Origin: Vreelandella maris
GTDB taxonomy: Bacteria; Pseudomonadota; Gammaproteobacteria; Pseudomonadales; Halomonadaceae
NCBI RefSeq assembly: GCF_013371085.1
Contig: NZ_JABWCV010000024.1
Coordinates: forward strand, 1 to 58,340
Direction: 5' to 3'
Length of the DNA stretch: 58,340 nt
Shown: one piece after another, positions 43,720-52,621 of the stretch
Position numbering within the stretch: position 1 is the first letter of the stretch
Layout of the letters: every line of letters starts with the position of its first letter
Made by a program: the position numbers and the translations under genes
The notes under the pieces: model-generated
What the model was told of the DNA's origin: nothing
The model's database searches: none
The model's input: only the letters and a program-made list of their open reading frames with translations

Positions 43720-44679
43720 TCACACGAAAGACGCCGCATGGGCGTCGAGTTCAGCGGCGCTCAGGGCGAATACGCCCTGGCCGCCACGCTCGAATTCAAG
43801 CCACAGGAAGGGGACGTCGGGAAACGCCGCTTCCACATGGCGATCGGAGTTGCCGACTTCTACGATCAGCCAGCCCTCTTCCGTTAAGTGTTCCCGCGCC
43901 TCGCGCAAAATGCGCCGCACTATATCCAAGCCATCGCTGCCAGCGCCCAGCGCTAACGATGGCTCATGGCGGAATTCAGCGGGCATGGTGGCAAGGTCGC
44001 GGGCATCGACATAGGGCGGGTTAGAAACGATCAAATCAAAGCGTCGGCCTTCTAAGCCGCTGAATACATCCGATTCGACGGCACGTACCCGGTCGCCCAC
44101 ATCGTGGCGGGTAATATTTTGCCGTGCGACAGCTAAGGCATCCTGACTGATATCGGCAAGCGCCACTTCACAGGTCGGCAAATAGAGAGCCGTCGCAATG
44201 CCGATACAGCCGGAACCGGTGCATAAATCCAGCACACTGGCAGGCGGCTCTTCAGGAAACCAGGCGGCAAAGCCGTCTTCAATCAGCTCGGCAATGGGCG
44301 AGCGAGGGATGAGCACGCGTTCATCGACGTTAAACGGATGGCCGGCAAAAAAGCTCTCGCCCAATAAATAGGGAAGCGGACGGCGGGTGGTAACACGTTC
44401 CCGCGCTAGGGCAATAATGCGCTGACGTTCAACGGGCAGTAGCCGCGCCTCTAGCACACCGGGATCGATGTTCCACGGCAAGTGCAGCGCGCCTAAGCAG
44501 AGTGCCACCGCCTCATCCCAGGCAGAATCGGTACCATGGCCGTAGTGCAGGCCCGCCAGATAAAACTCGCTGGAGACCCAGCGCAGATAGTCGCGTAGGG
44601 TAAAGAGCTGGCTCACCAGCAACGACTCCGACAGAGATAGGGTTGAGTGAGAATGCTCAACGTTTAGATGCGTGGTCAC
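43720..44679 (-). CDS. prmB: Ribosomal protein L3 N5-glutamine methyltransferase
   Basis: 319 residues, SAM-dependent methyltransferase that modifies Gln of ribosomal protein L3. [18 protein letters not shown] is the SAM loop and SNPPYVD the catalytic NPPY; the N-terminal helical domain ([22 protein letters not shown]) distinguishes PrmB from PrmC. It is upstream of aroC and divergent from smrB, exactly as in E. coli. Confidence 0.95.
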   Translation of the reverse strand: MTTHLNVEHSHSTLSLSESLLVSQLFTLRDYLRWVSSEFYLAGLHYGHGTDSAWDEAVALCLGALHLPWNIDPGVLEARLLPVERQRIIALARERVTTRRPLPYLLGESFFAGHPFNVDERVLIPRSPIAELIEDGFAAWFPEEPPASVLDLCTGSGCIGIATALYLPTCEVALADISQDALAVARQNITRHDVGDRVRAVESDVFSGLEGRRFDLIVSNPPYVDARDLATMPAEFRHEPSLALGAGSDGLDIVRRILREAREHLTEEGWLIVEVGNSDRHVEAAFPDVPFLWLEFERGGQGVFALSAAELDAHAASFV

Positions 44680-44856
44680 AGCGGCTCCTGGTTGACGATA
44701 ATGATGAATAAAGCCGATAAAGCCTTATTCATGCAACGAATAAAAAGATTGTACCTTTCACGCCGCCCGGTTCACAGCAACGCTGAGCCCGCTATACTGT
44801 GCTTCTTTAACTGCTCTACTCTTTTCGGCCACCATTCTCGACCACCCGAGCTTGAT

Positions 44857-45426
44857 ATGACGCGACACCGCCACCTGCCCAATGATGATGATATTAGTGC
44901 CTTCCGCGATGCGTTAAAGGCCGCGGGCGTGCGCCGTATCGCTACTAACCAGGCCGATCCAGGCAAACCTAAAATTGACGGCAAGGCCCATGAGGCTAGA
45001 CGCCATGCGGCTGTTGAAAGCAATACGCCTCAGTCCAGCGGGCGCACCTCTGATGGCCGGGTGGAGGCCGTGCGCCCTTCTGAGTATTTAGAGTTTTGTG
45101 TGCCGGATTTACCATGGCGTACTTTTAGCCAACTAAAACGTGGGCAAACGGCGTGGCAAGCGGGACTTGATATGCACGGCTATACGCTAGAAGAGGCGCG
45201 TGCGGAGTTGGAGAGTTTTTTGCGCGACGCCGCCAGCCAAGGCTTGCGCTGCGTACTGGTAGTGCATGGCAAAGCATGGGGCACCACGTCCGACTTCCCT
45301 GTGCTTAAAAGCCATACCAATGCCTGGTTGCGTGAGTGGCCCGGTGTACTGGCTTTTTGCTCCGCTATCGATATCGATGGTGGCACCGGTGCGGTGTATA
45401 TATTGCTGCGCAAGCGGGGCCAGTAG
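44857..45426 (+). CDS. smrB: Smr-domain endonuclease, SmrB-like
   Basis: 189 residues. A variable N-terminal half with charged residues precedes a C-terminal Smr domain: LDMHGYTLEEARAELESFL (the D-x-HG catalytic motif), VLVVHGKAWGT and the terminal GGTGAVYILLRKRG. SmrB cleaves mRNA between collided ribosomes during rescue. Divergence from prmB-aroC supports SmrB rather than SmrA. The ATG at 44857 was chosen from the N-terminus MTRHRHLPNDDD; the ribosome-binding site is weak. Confidence 0.88.
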   Translation: MTRHRHLPNDDDISAFRDALKAAGVRRIATNQADPGKPKIDGKAHEARRHAAVESNTPQSSGRTSDGRVEAVRPSEYLEFCVPDLPWRTFSQLKRGQTAWQAGLDMHGYTLEEARAELESFLRDAASQGLRCVLVVHGKAWGTTSDFPVLKSHTNAWLREWPGVLAFCSAIDIDGGTGAVYILLRKRGQ

Positions 45427-45429
45427 CCA

Positions 45430-46467
45430 TTACTCGGTAGCGTCGGAAGCGATACTCGGCATGCGCCGCTCAAGCGCTTCGTCAGCCAAATGTCTACCCA
45501 ATCGAATCAAGTCTCTACCCCGGTGGAATTCATAGGTGCTGCAGACCGTTTTAGGTATTTCGATAAGCACATCTGGCGGATACCCGGCCACTTTATACTT
45601 GGCCAGGGCCGCCTGAGTAATATCAAACGACTCTAAAATCATATCGAGCTTGCTCCACTCGCGCCTACCTCGCGCCTCAGTGGTTTCCTGTAGCTCATCG
45701 CCCTCTCCGGCTACCCCCTCCCCATTAGCGCCCAGCCCCGCCCACAGTTTTCGCGTAGCGGCGCGCACATCCCCCATCCAGTTACTCATATTTTGATCGC
45801 GATCAATCTCTTTTTTACTACGGCTATCGACGGTTTCCTCTTCCTTAGGCAGCAATTCCTCTAATGTGACCGGCAGTGGGCTATGCGCGGTCACGTTGAC
45901 GGCTACCACAAAATCCGCTTGATGAGCCGCTACCACAGGCATGATCGGCAGCGGATTAAGCAACCCGCCATCCACCAACACCTGATCACCCAAATGCACG
46001 GGCGTTATTACTCCCGGCACGGCAATTGAAGCGCGAATCGCTTGTAATAAGGGGCCATTTTGAAACCACACTTCCCGCTGGCGAACCAGATCCGTTGCCA
46101 CCGTTGTCACTGGAATCGCGAGGTTTTCAATTAATATATCGCCCACCAGCGCTTCCAGCTTGCTCATGATCTTGCTGGCACGCATCGCACCCATGGGGCT
46201 CCAGGTCACGTCGACCAGTTTAAGTACATCCAGATAGTCAAGGTTGCACACCCAATCGCGGTATTCAGGCAGCTTGCCTGCCGCGTAAATACCACCGATC
46301 AGCGCGCCCATCGAGCATCCTGATACGGCGATGATGTCAAAGCCCCGCGCCTCAAGTGCTTCAATTACCCCAATATGCGCATAGCCGCGCGCACCGCCGC
46401 TGCCCAACACCAGAGCGACCTTGTTCCCACTACTGACATGCACCAATTCGTTCATACTGCCATCCAT
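45430..46467 (-). CDS. Patatin-like phospholipase, RssA type
   Basis: 345 residues. The oxyanion Gly-rich loop GSGGARGYAHIG (21-32), nucleophile Ser52 in GCSMG and Asp of DGGLLNPLP form a patatin catalytic dyad. The C-terminal ~120 residues, charged, contain a GLGANGEGVAGEGDEL linker. RssA-like proteins are cytoplasmic or membrane-associated acyl hydrolases; the substrate is unknown. It starts 2 bp after the hydrolase stop, so the two are probably co-transcribed. Confidence 0.88.
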   Translation of the reverse strand: MDGSMNELVHVSSGNKVALVLGSGGARGYAHIGVIEALEARGFDIIAVSGCSMGALIGGIYAAGKLPEYRDWVCNLDYLDVLKLVDVTWSPMGAMRASKIMSKLEALVGDILIENLAIPVTTVATDLVRQREVWFQNGPLLQAIRASIAVPGVITPVHLGDQVLVDGGLLNPLPIMPVVAAHQADFVVAVNVTAHSPLPVTLEELLPKEEETVDSRSKKEIDRDQNMSNWMGDVRAATRKLWAGLGANGEGVAGEGDELQETTEARGRREWSKLDMILESFDITQAALAKYKVAGYPPDVLIEIPKTVCSTYEFHRGRDLIRLGRHLADEALERRMPSIASDATE

Positions 46468-46469
46468 CG

Positions 46470-47405
46470 CTAGGCCTTATCGCTCTTAACCCTGTCGCTC
46501 GTAACCCTGTCGCTCATAACCCAATGAGCGCTGATTACTGCAGAGACTTGCGCTACGGCGCGGGGCTCCAGATGCAAATGATGGCCACCATTAAGCACGT
46601 GGCGGGTCAATTCCTTGACTGCTTGCCGCGCCTGAACCGCCCAGGCACGTTCACACAGAATCCCTTGCTCCCCTTCAACCAATAGCACTGGAGCGCTAAT
46701 TTCCGCCAGCAATGACAACACCTGTTCGGGCGTGAAGCGCACCAACGAAGGCTTCAGCAAGCGACTGTCGGTGCGCATTTGCACATGGCCATCGGCGGTG
46801 GGCTGGGTGTTGCGCTCCACTAGCGGTGTGGCCGTAATGGTATCCACCGGCGTGACACCTCCGGCAACACGTGCAGCGATGGCACTCTCGATATCCGGGT
46901 AGCGCGGCGCGCGGGAAAGTGGCCGACGGTGGGCTATCAGTCCTTTGCGCAGTTGGCTGGCGGTCTCTTCAATGGGCGTATTGAGCGCCCCCAGCCCGTC
47001 AATCAACGTTAGCCGCTCAACGCGCTCCGGCATCGCAGCAGCAAGCAGGCAGGCCACTGCGGCGCCCATGGAGTGGGCCAACACGCTAACTTGGTTAAGG
47101 CCGAGGTCTTCCATGGCATCCAACACATCGTGGCAGTAGCCCCATAGCGCATAGTCACTGCCTTGTGGTAAGTGCGCCGACTGGCCATGACCACGAAAAT
47201 CCAGCGCTACTATGCGAATACCGAGCTTTTCCACCAGCAGGGGAGCTAAGCGTGAAAAGCTGGCCGCATTATCCAGCCAGCCGTGCAGAGCCAGCCAAAC
47301 CGGGGCATCAGCGCGCCCCCAACTAAGGGCGGCCAAGCGACCCTGGGAAAAAGAAAGCGGCTGCGGCGCAACGCTGCGTGCAGCCGTAGATTCGGTGTGG
47401 GGCAT
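46470..47405 (-). CDS. Alpha/beta hydrolase
   Basis: 311 residues. Typical fold signatures are LALHGWLDNAASF (oxyanion loop HGW), VALDFRGHGQSAH, nucleophile Ser in LAHSMGAAVA and the catalytic His region NGGHHLHLEP. Similar proteins are annotated as esterases or thioesterases; substrate unknown. The C-terminus ends in a 5-residue repeat (VMSDR-VTSDR-VKSDK) produced by a 45-bp DNA repeat. The ATG at 47405 follows AGGA at 9 bases. Confidence 0.88.
   Translation of the reverse strand: MPHTESTAARSVAPQPLSFSQGRLAALSWGRADAPVWLALHGWLDNAASFSRLAPLLVEKLGIRIVALDFRGHGQSAHLPQGSDYALWGYCHDVLDAMEDLGLNQVSVLAHSMGAAVACLLAAAMPERVERLTLIDGLGALNTPIEETASQLRKGLIAHRRPLSRAPRYPDIESAIAARVAGGVTPVDTITATPLVERNTQPTADGHVQMRTDSRLLKPSLVRFTPEQVLSLLAEISAPVLLVEGEQGILCERAWAVQARQAVKELTRHVLNGGHHLHLEPRAVAQVSAVISAHWVMSDRVTSDRVKSDKA
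46479..46523 (-). repeat. Three 15-bp tandem repeats in the hydrolase 3' end
   Basis: Units ATCGCTCTTAACCCT, GTCGCTCGTAACCCT and GTCGCTCATAACCCA (plus strand) encode, in reverse, the terminal 5-residue repeats of the alpha/beta hydrolase. Confidence 0.85.
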
Positions 47406-47530
47406 AATCAACGATCCTGAACAAACGGCAACGTCATAAGGCAAGCAAGATGACGACGTAAGCGACAAACGTTACCATGCCCGGCGTAATGCTTCCGCCA
47501 CTTTTACCTCCACACTCATTTGGTGCCATT

Positions 47531-47623
47531 ATGAAACCACACCGCGATACCCGCGCTCGTAATCTGGTCTTTTTTGTTGCTGTCATTAGCGCCCTGGTGG
47601 TCGGTTTCTGGCTCGCAAAATAG
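47531..47623 (+). CDS. Possible 30-residue membrane microprotein
   Basis: A short reading frame, MKPHRDTRARN followed by LVFFVAVISALVVGFWLAK, encoding a basic N-terminus and one transmembrane helix. It lies in the 220-bp spacer between the hydrolase and the YbbP-like permease, on the opposite strand. No strong ribosome-binding site is visible. The shape is that of known small membrane proteins, but a chance frame cannot be excluded. Confidence 0.4.
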   Translation: MKPHRDTRARNLVFFVAVISALVVGFWLAK

Positions 47624-47625
47624 GT

Positions 47626-50229
47626 TCAAGCCTCACCGAGTAGCCCCAGGCTGGCCGCTGGTGCTTGGCGACGTAATCCCCGTGAGAGTGCATGACCTAT
47701 CACGCCAATCAGCACAGCACCGCCAATGGGAAGGAATACCCATAGTCCCACATGAAGGCGCGGGGTTAGATCCAACAAAAAGATGTACAGCGCAGCCGTG
47801 GTTAGTTCGGCCAGCACCGCGCCCATCAACCCACTGGCAAAGCCCAACAACGCGTATTCAGCGCCCTGCACCCTTGAAATCATTTTACTGCCTGCACCAA
47901 ATACGCGTAATAGGCCGCTTTCATGGGCACGCACCGGCAAGCTTGCGGTCAGTGCGGCATACAGTACGCTTACCCCTGCCAACAGGACCAATGCAAGCAC
48001 TAACTCCACCGCCCGCGTAACCTGGCCGAGTACATCTCGCACCTGACCTAAAATGGCGTCCACGTTAAGCAACGAGACACCGGGAAAGTCGGTGATCAGC
48101 TCACGGATCAGCCCCTGCTCCGTTTCCGGCAAATGGAAGGCCGTAATGTAGCTATGACCGAACTGCTCCAGCACTCCCGGTGGGAAAATAACGAAGAAGT
48201 TAGGCTGAAAGCTGTCCCAGTTTAGGCTGCGTAGGCTGGTGATTTGGGTAGTAATCTCATCGCTACCCACTGAAAAGGTCATCTCATCACCAATGCCCAA
48301 ACCGAGCCTTTCGGCCAGCCCATCTTCTACTGAAATGGGCACGGGTGCTGCCTGCCGCGTTGCCTCAACGGCGCTCATCCAGCCTTGGCCTTCACTGCCC
48401 TCTTCATTACCCTCCTCACTGTTAGCGTCGCCTCCCAACTGGGCTGGCGAGAACCACTCACCGGCCACCACAGCATTGCCTTCGGGCACTTCAGATTGCC
48501 ACGTCAGATTGAGCTCCCGGCGCAGCGAGTTATCACCACGGGCGTCAGGCGGCACGGCGTCTCCAGGCGGCTGACCATTAATCGAAATCACTCGCCCACG
48601 CACCATTGGGTAGAGGGTGCTTTGGGTTTCTACACGCGGCGAAACTGCCGCATCGAAAGGATCACGTTCAGAAGGCTGAATATTAATGGCAAAGTAGTTA
48701 GGGGTATTGTCAGGCAATTGATCCTGCCAAGTGCTAAGCAGATCTCCCCGCACCAGTACAATCATCGCCATGGCAAAGAAAGTCACCGAAAAGGCCAGTA
48801 ATTGGCCTAGGCCCGCTTGGCGACGCCGTGCAAGCTGGCGGCCACCTAAGCGGAGCGCCTGAGACCACTCACTACTCCCTGAAAATCGCTGTACGACGCG
48901 CAACAAACCGCTTAGCAGCAGCGCACTAATCATCCACAGCACACCGAGCAGAGCCGCCCCACCAATCAACAGCGCAATCGCCAGCGGCAGGCTACCCGAG
49001 TAGAGCCACAGCAGCCCGCCAAACACTAGGCTTGCCACGCCCACCACCAGCCAGGCCGAAGGCGGCAGCGGATCTAATTCGCGACGCAGCACTTTTAATG
49101 CGCTCACGCGTTTGATACGCAGCAGGGTTGGCCCAGCAAACCCCACCAGCACGGCAAGAGCCGTAAATACGCCTAATCCCAACGGCATAAGACCAGGCGG
49201 CGGTAGCGTCATGGGTAAGAAACTCACCAACAGCCAGATAAGAACCGCTTGGCCAATCAGCCCAAGCAGCGCCCCAATCACTGCGGCTACCAGCGCCAAA
49301 CCCATTAGCTGAAGCGAAAAAATCGTCACTAGTTGCCGCTGGCTGGCGCCAAAGCAGCGCAACAGTGCGGCGGTATCCAGGTGGCGCTCCACATAACGGC
49401 GAGTCGACATCGCCACTGCCACGCCCGCCAACAGTACCGCTGCTAAACCGGCCAGCCCCAGATAGCTCTCTGCACGCTGCAAGGCATTGCCAAGTTGGGG
49501 GCGATCAACGCGGACATCCCGTACCTCTACTCCATCGCGGCGTAGCTCAGCAAGCAGGCCTTGCACTTGTTCAAGCGCTTCCGGCGGGCCTGCAGCCAGG
49601 ATTTCAAACTCAATCCGCGAGCCTTCTTGAACAAGGCCGGTGGCTTCGACATCGGCGGTATTGATCATCAAACGTGGATTAAAATTACTGAAACCGCCGG
49701 ACTGGTCCGCTTCGCGTTCAATGATCCCTGTTATCTCAAGTTCAGTCTGGCCCACTTGGACCCGGTCCCCCAGTTCTATCTCAACCAGCTCTATCAAGCG
49801 TGGGTCAGCCCATGCTTCACCAGGGGCTGGACCAGACGCTATTTGTTCGGTGCCATTGCCAAAATCGACGGAAGAGGCGCCGTAATGAGGGTAGACCTCA
49901 TCCACGGCTTTTATGCTAGCCGGTTGAAAACGTCCATCGCGGCTAATCATTGATACCAGATCGACTTGGTCACTCAGTACGAAACCTGCATTTTCAAGGC
50001 GTTCTCGCAGCTCCTCTGAAAACGGGTCACGCTGCTCTAGCACTAGATCGCCACCCAGCATCTGGCCCGCCTGGCGCTCTAAGCCGCGCTCTAGGCGATC
50101 AAGGAAAAACGCAATCATGGTGGAAGCTGCGACCGCCAATACCAGGGCGATAAACAGCGCACGTACATCCGCAGCTCGCAGGTCTCGCCTGAGGCTGCGC
50201 ATGGCCAGGCGCCAATTCACATCACTCAT
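47626..50229 (-). CDS. ybbP: FtsX-like ABC transporter permease, YbbP type
   Basis: 867 residues with a ~240-residue periplasmic domain after TM1, several helix blocks and two FtsX modules (EQRDPFSEELRERL after TM1; TM block from residue 270; final block QVTRAVELVLALVLLAGVSVLY). It pairs with YbbA, whose gene overlaps by four bases. The ABC system is thought to act in envelope lipid or lipoprotein processes; the exact substrate is not established. The divergent tesA gene gives the same ybbP-ybbA/tesA neighbourhood as in E. coli. Confidence 0.92.
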   Translation of the reverse strand: MSDVNWRLAMRSLRRDLRAADVRALFIALVLAVAASTMIAFFLDRLERGLERQAGQMLGGDLVLEQRDPFSEELRERLENAGFVLSDQVDLVSMISRDGRFQPASIKAVDEVYPHYGASSVDFGNGTEQIASGPAPGEAWADPRLIELVEIELGDRVQVGQTELEITGIIEREADQSGGFSNFNPRLMINTADVEATGLVQEGSRIEFEILAAGPPEALEQVQGLLAELRRDGVEVRDVRVDRPQLGNALQRAESYLGLAGLAAVLLAGVAVAMSTRRYVERHLDTAALLRCFGASQRQLVTIFSLQLMGLALVAAVIGALLGLIGQAVLIWLLVSFLPMTLPPPGLMPLGLGVFTALAVLVGFAGPTLLRIKRVSALKVLRRELDPLPPSAWLVVGVASLVFGGLLWLYSGSLPLAIALLIGGAALLGVLWMISALLLSGLLRVVQRFSGSSEWSQALRLGGRQLARRRQAGLGQLLAFSVTFFAMAMIVLVRGDLLSTWQDQLPDNTPNYFAINIQPSERDPFDAAVSPRVETQSTLYPMVRGRVISINGQPPGDAVPPDARGDNSLRRELNLTWQSEVPEGNAVVAGEWFSPAQLGGDANSEEGNEEGSEGQGWMSAVEATRQAAPVPISVEDGLAERLGLGIGDEMTFSVGSDEITTQITSLRSLNWDSFQPNFFVIFPPGVLEQFGHSYITAFHLPETEQGLIRELITDFPGVSLLNVDAILGQVRDVLGQVTRAVELVLALVLLAGVSVLYAALTASLPVRAHESGLLRVFGAGSKMISRVQGAEYALLGFASGLMGAVLAELTTAALYIFLLDLTPRLHVGLWVFLPIGGAVLIGVIGHALSRGLRRQAPAASLGLLGEA

Positions 50230-51014
50230 TGCGTGCCCTCGTCAATCGGAGCCGCGGTGGGTACAAACGCTTCTAATTTTCCATGATCTAATCGTAGGCA
50301 GCGATCACAGCGGCGCGCCAGAGCATGGTCGTGAGTCACTAAAATCAGCGTGGTGCCTGCTTCCCGGTTTAGGGTGAAGAGCAGATCAATGATTTGCGCG
50401 CCGGTGTCGGGGTCCAAATTACCGGTAGGTTCATCGGCAAACACCAGCTCGGGGTCGGTAACGAAAGCACGGGCTACGGCAACGCGCTGCTGCTCACCAC
50501 CGGAAAGTTGTTTGGGTAAGTGATTCACTCGCTCGCCAAGCCCAACACGCTCCAACCACTGAGCAGCGGTTTGTGTCTCCCCTGCACGCGGTGAGAGTTC
50601 GAGGGGTAACATGACGTTCTCAAGCGCGCTCAAGGTGGGCAGCAGTTGGAAGTTCTGGAAAACAAAGCCCACTCGCCCAGCGCGTAGCGCAGCTCGCCCA
50701 TCTTCATCCAAGCGGCTCAGCGCATGGCCGAAGAGGGTTAGCTCACCGTCGCTTGGAGTATCAAGGCCAGCCAGTAGCCCTAGTAGGGTTGATTTTCCCG
50801 CGCCGCTCTTGCCTAGAATCGCCACACTTTCACCTGCCGCCACGCTTAGCGATAGGTCGTGTAAGATAGTTAGTGAGCGTTCACCGCTCGTCACTTTTTT
50901 AGACAGCTTGTCGGCATGCAGAACGGGATGCCTAACGGCACCTTGTGGAATATCGCTTAACGCTTGGTTGTCGTTATCAGGCTGGCGTTCACTGCGAGGT
51001 GACTCGCTCGACAT
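50226..51014 (-). CDS. ybbA: ABC transporter ATPase, YbbA type
   Basis: About 262 residues. Walker A is [11 protein letters not shown], the signature is [15 protein letters not shown], Walker B is [12 protein letters not shown], and VTHDHALA follows; this is the LolD/MacB-type subfamily. The start is uncertain: the ATG at 51014 gives a 37-residue Ser-rich leader; in-frame starts up to 51218 overlap tesA. Its stop overlaps the ybbP start. Confidence 0.9.
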   Translation of the reverse strand: MSSESPRSERQPDNDNQALSDIPQGAVRHPVLHADKLSKKVTSGERSLTILHDLSLSVAAGESVAILGKSGAGKSTLLGLLAGLDTPSDGELTLFGHALSRLDEDGRAALRAGRVGFVFQNFQLLPTLSALENVMLPLELSPRAGETQTAAQWLERVGLGERVNHLPKQLSGGEQQRVAVARAFVTDPELVFADEPTGNLDPDTGAQIIDLLFTLNREAGTTLILVTHDHALARRCDRCLRLDHGKLEAFVPTAAPIDEGTQ

Positions 51015-51052
51015 TGATATACCCGTAGCAGTACTGGCAGTTTTATCTGAGG

Positions 51053-51097
51053 GGCTTTGATTTGAAGAACTTGGATTTGAAGGGCTTTGATTTAAGG
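51053..51097. repeat. Three 15-bp tandem repeats in the tesA/ybbA leader region
   Basis: Units GGCTTTGATTTGAAG, AACTTGGATTTGAAG and GGCTTTGATTTAAGG follow head to tail; the last one supplies most of the tesA ribosome-binding site (TTAAGGAG). They also lie in the leader just upstream of ybbA. Confidence 0.85.
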
Positions 51098-51105
51098 AGT
51101 AAGAC

Positions 51106-51816
51106 ATGAAGCGTGGCATCCCTGTGGCATGGCATGGACTGAACCGCATGGTAACCGGATGGCTGGTGTTGCTGATAGTCACCTTTGCCTCGGTGCCTAT
51201 CAACGCAGCGCCTACCAATACCGAACAGTCACCCAGCCTATTAGTGATGGGCGATAGTTTAAGCGCCGCCTACGGTATTGAGCGTGAAGAGGGTTGGGTG
51301 AGCCTGCTGGCAGAGCGTTTAGAAGGCGAGGTGAACGTCATTAACGCCAGCATTAGCGGTGAAACCACATCCGGAGGTCTACAACGATTCTCTGATATTC
51401 TCGGACAACAGCAGCCGGATATTGTTCTACTGGAATTAGGCGGCAATGACGGTTTGCGCGGTCTGGCACCCAATCAAATGCAGGCGAACTTAGCCAGCAT
51501 GATTGAGCAGAGCCAAGAGGCAGGTGCACAAGTACTGCTACTAGGGATCGATATACCGCCCAACTATGGCCAAGCGTACCGGGACGCCTTTACCGGGGTT
51601 TTCCACTCGCTGGCTGAAAAGTACGACATTTCTCTAGTGCCTTTCTTGCTGGAGGATATCGCCCTAAACGACGCGCTTATGCAAAGTGACGGCATTCACC
51701 CTACCGCCGATGCGCAGCCGATTATCCTCGACAATGTGTGGCCCGAGCTTGAACCGCTGATTGAGCCCCTGGTTGAGGGGCAGTTAGAGACAACGCATCA
51801 GGCAGCGGTTCAGTAA
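51106..51816 (+). CDS. tesA: Acyl-CoA thioesterase I / lysophospholipase L1
   Basis: 236 residues, SGNH hydrolase exported to the periplasm. The signal peptide ends at INAAP (about 35). Block I is VMGDSLSAAYG (Ser51), block III is ELGGNDGLRG and block V is SDGIHPTADAQ (Asp and His). The mature length is standard. It has a strong AAGGAG site created by a repeat unit. It is divergent from ybbA-ybbP. Confidence 0.95.
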   Translation: MKRGIPVAWHGLNRMVTGWLVLLIVTFASVPINAAPTNTEQSPSLLVMGDSLSAAYGIEREEGWVSLLAERLEGEVNVINASISGETTSGGLQRFSDILGQQQPDIVLLELGGNDGLRGLAPNQMQANLASMIEQSQEAGAQVLLLGIDIPPNYGQAYRDAFTGVFHSLAEKYDISLVPFLLEDIALNDALMQSDGIHPTADAQPIILDNVWPELEPLIEPLVEGQLETTHQAAVQ

Positions 51817-51902
51817 GCCCACCCTTTTGACTGAGAGATGTAGCACTTCACCACGCCAGCTTGTAATCTTAAGGCCTATTTGACAGTTACGAATGGCGGC
51901 TC

Positions 51903-52607
51903 ATGCCTGCATCTTCTGATCACAGCCCTGCTACTTTTTCGCGTCGACAGTTCTTAACAACGGTCGGCGCGCTTTGCTTGGGCCTAGGGCTGGGCATTCA
52001 TCCAACACCTGCATCAGCATTCGACCCTCAGCGCCTTCGTCAAAGCATGCAGCAACAGTATGGTCAGGCTGGCCTAGCCGTATTAGAAGAGTGGCTTGCT
52101 CTACTTCAACAGCTACAGAACCAAAATGTTCAAGCCAAGCTGCGCGGGGTTAATGACTTCTTCAATCGCCGCATCCGATGGGTCGATGATATTCGTATTT
52201 GGGGGGAGGAAGACTTCTGGGCCACGCCCTTGGAAGCCATGGGTAAAGGCCAGGGCGATTGTGAGGACTACTCCATTGCTAAATACATTACCCTCAAACA
52301 ATTGAGTGTTACCAGTCAGTATCTACGTATGATTTATGTCCGCGCGCGCATTGGACGCAGTCAAATTACCCAAGCCCACATGGTGCTGGGCTACTACTCG
52401 ACACCGGATGCAGAACCATTGGTACTGGATAATATTGTCCCTTCTATTACCCCTGCCTCTCAGCGTACAGATCTCGATCCACTGTTTAGTTTTAACAGTG
52501 AAGGGCTTTGGGCTGGCGGCTCATCTGAATCTCGCGCCGACCCGCTCGCTCGGCTCTCACGCTGGCGCAGCGTCATCGAACGTATGCAAACCCAGGGTTT
52601 CATTTAA
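51903..52607 (+). CDS. lapG: LapG-type periplasmic cysteine protease
   Basis: 234 residues, bacterial transglutaminase-like cysteine protease. The N-terminus SRRQFLTTVGALCLGLGLG resembles a twin-arginine (Tat) signal, ending at ASA. The triad is Cys120 in QGDCEDYSIAKY, His159 in QAHMVLGYY and Asp176 in VLDN; spacings are near those of Pseudomonas LapG. It cleaves the N-terminus of a LapA-type adhesin to release it. The next gene, 15 bp away with an AGAGGAA site, is lapD. Confidence 0.93.
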   Translation: MPASSDHSPATFSRRQFLTTVGALCLGLGLGIHPTPASAFDPQRLRQSMQQQYGQAGLAVLEEWLALLQQLQNQNVQAKLRGVNDFFNRRIRWVDDIRIWGEEDFWATPLEAMGKGQGDCEDYSIAKYITLKQLSVTSQYLRMIYVRARIGRSQITQAHMVLGYYSTPDAEPLVLDNIVPSITPASQRTDLDPLFSFNSEGLWAGGSSESRADPLARLSRWRSVIERMQTQGFI

Positions 52608-52621
52608 GAGGAATTGGCACG

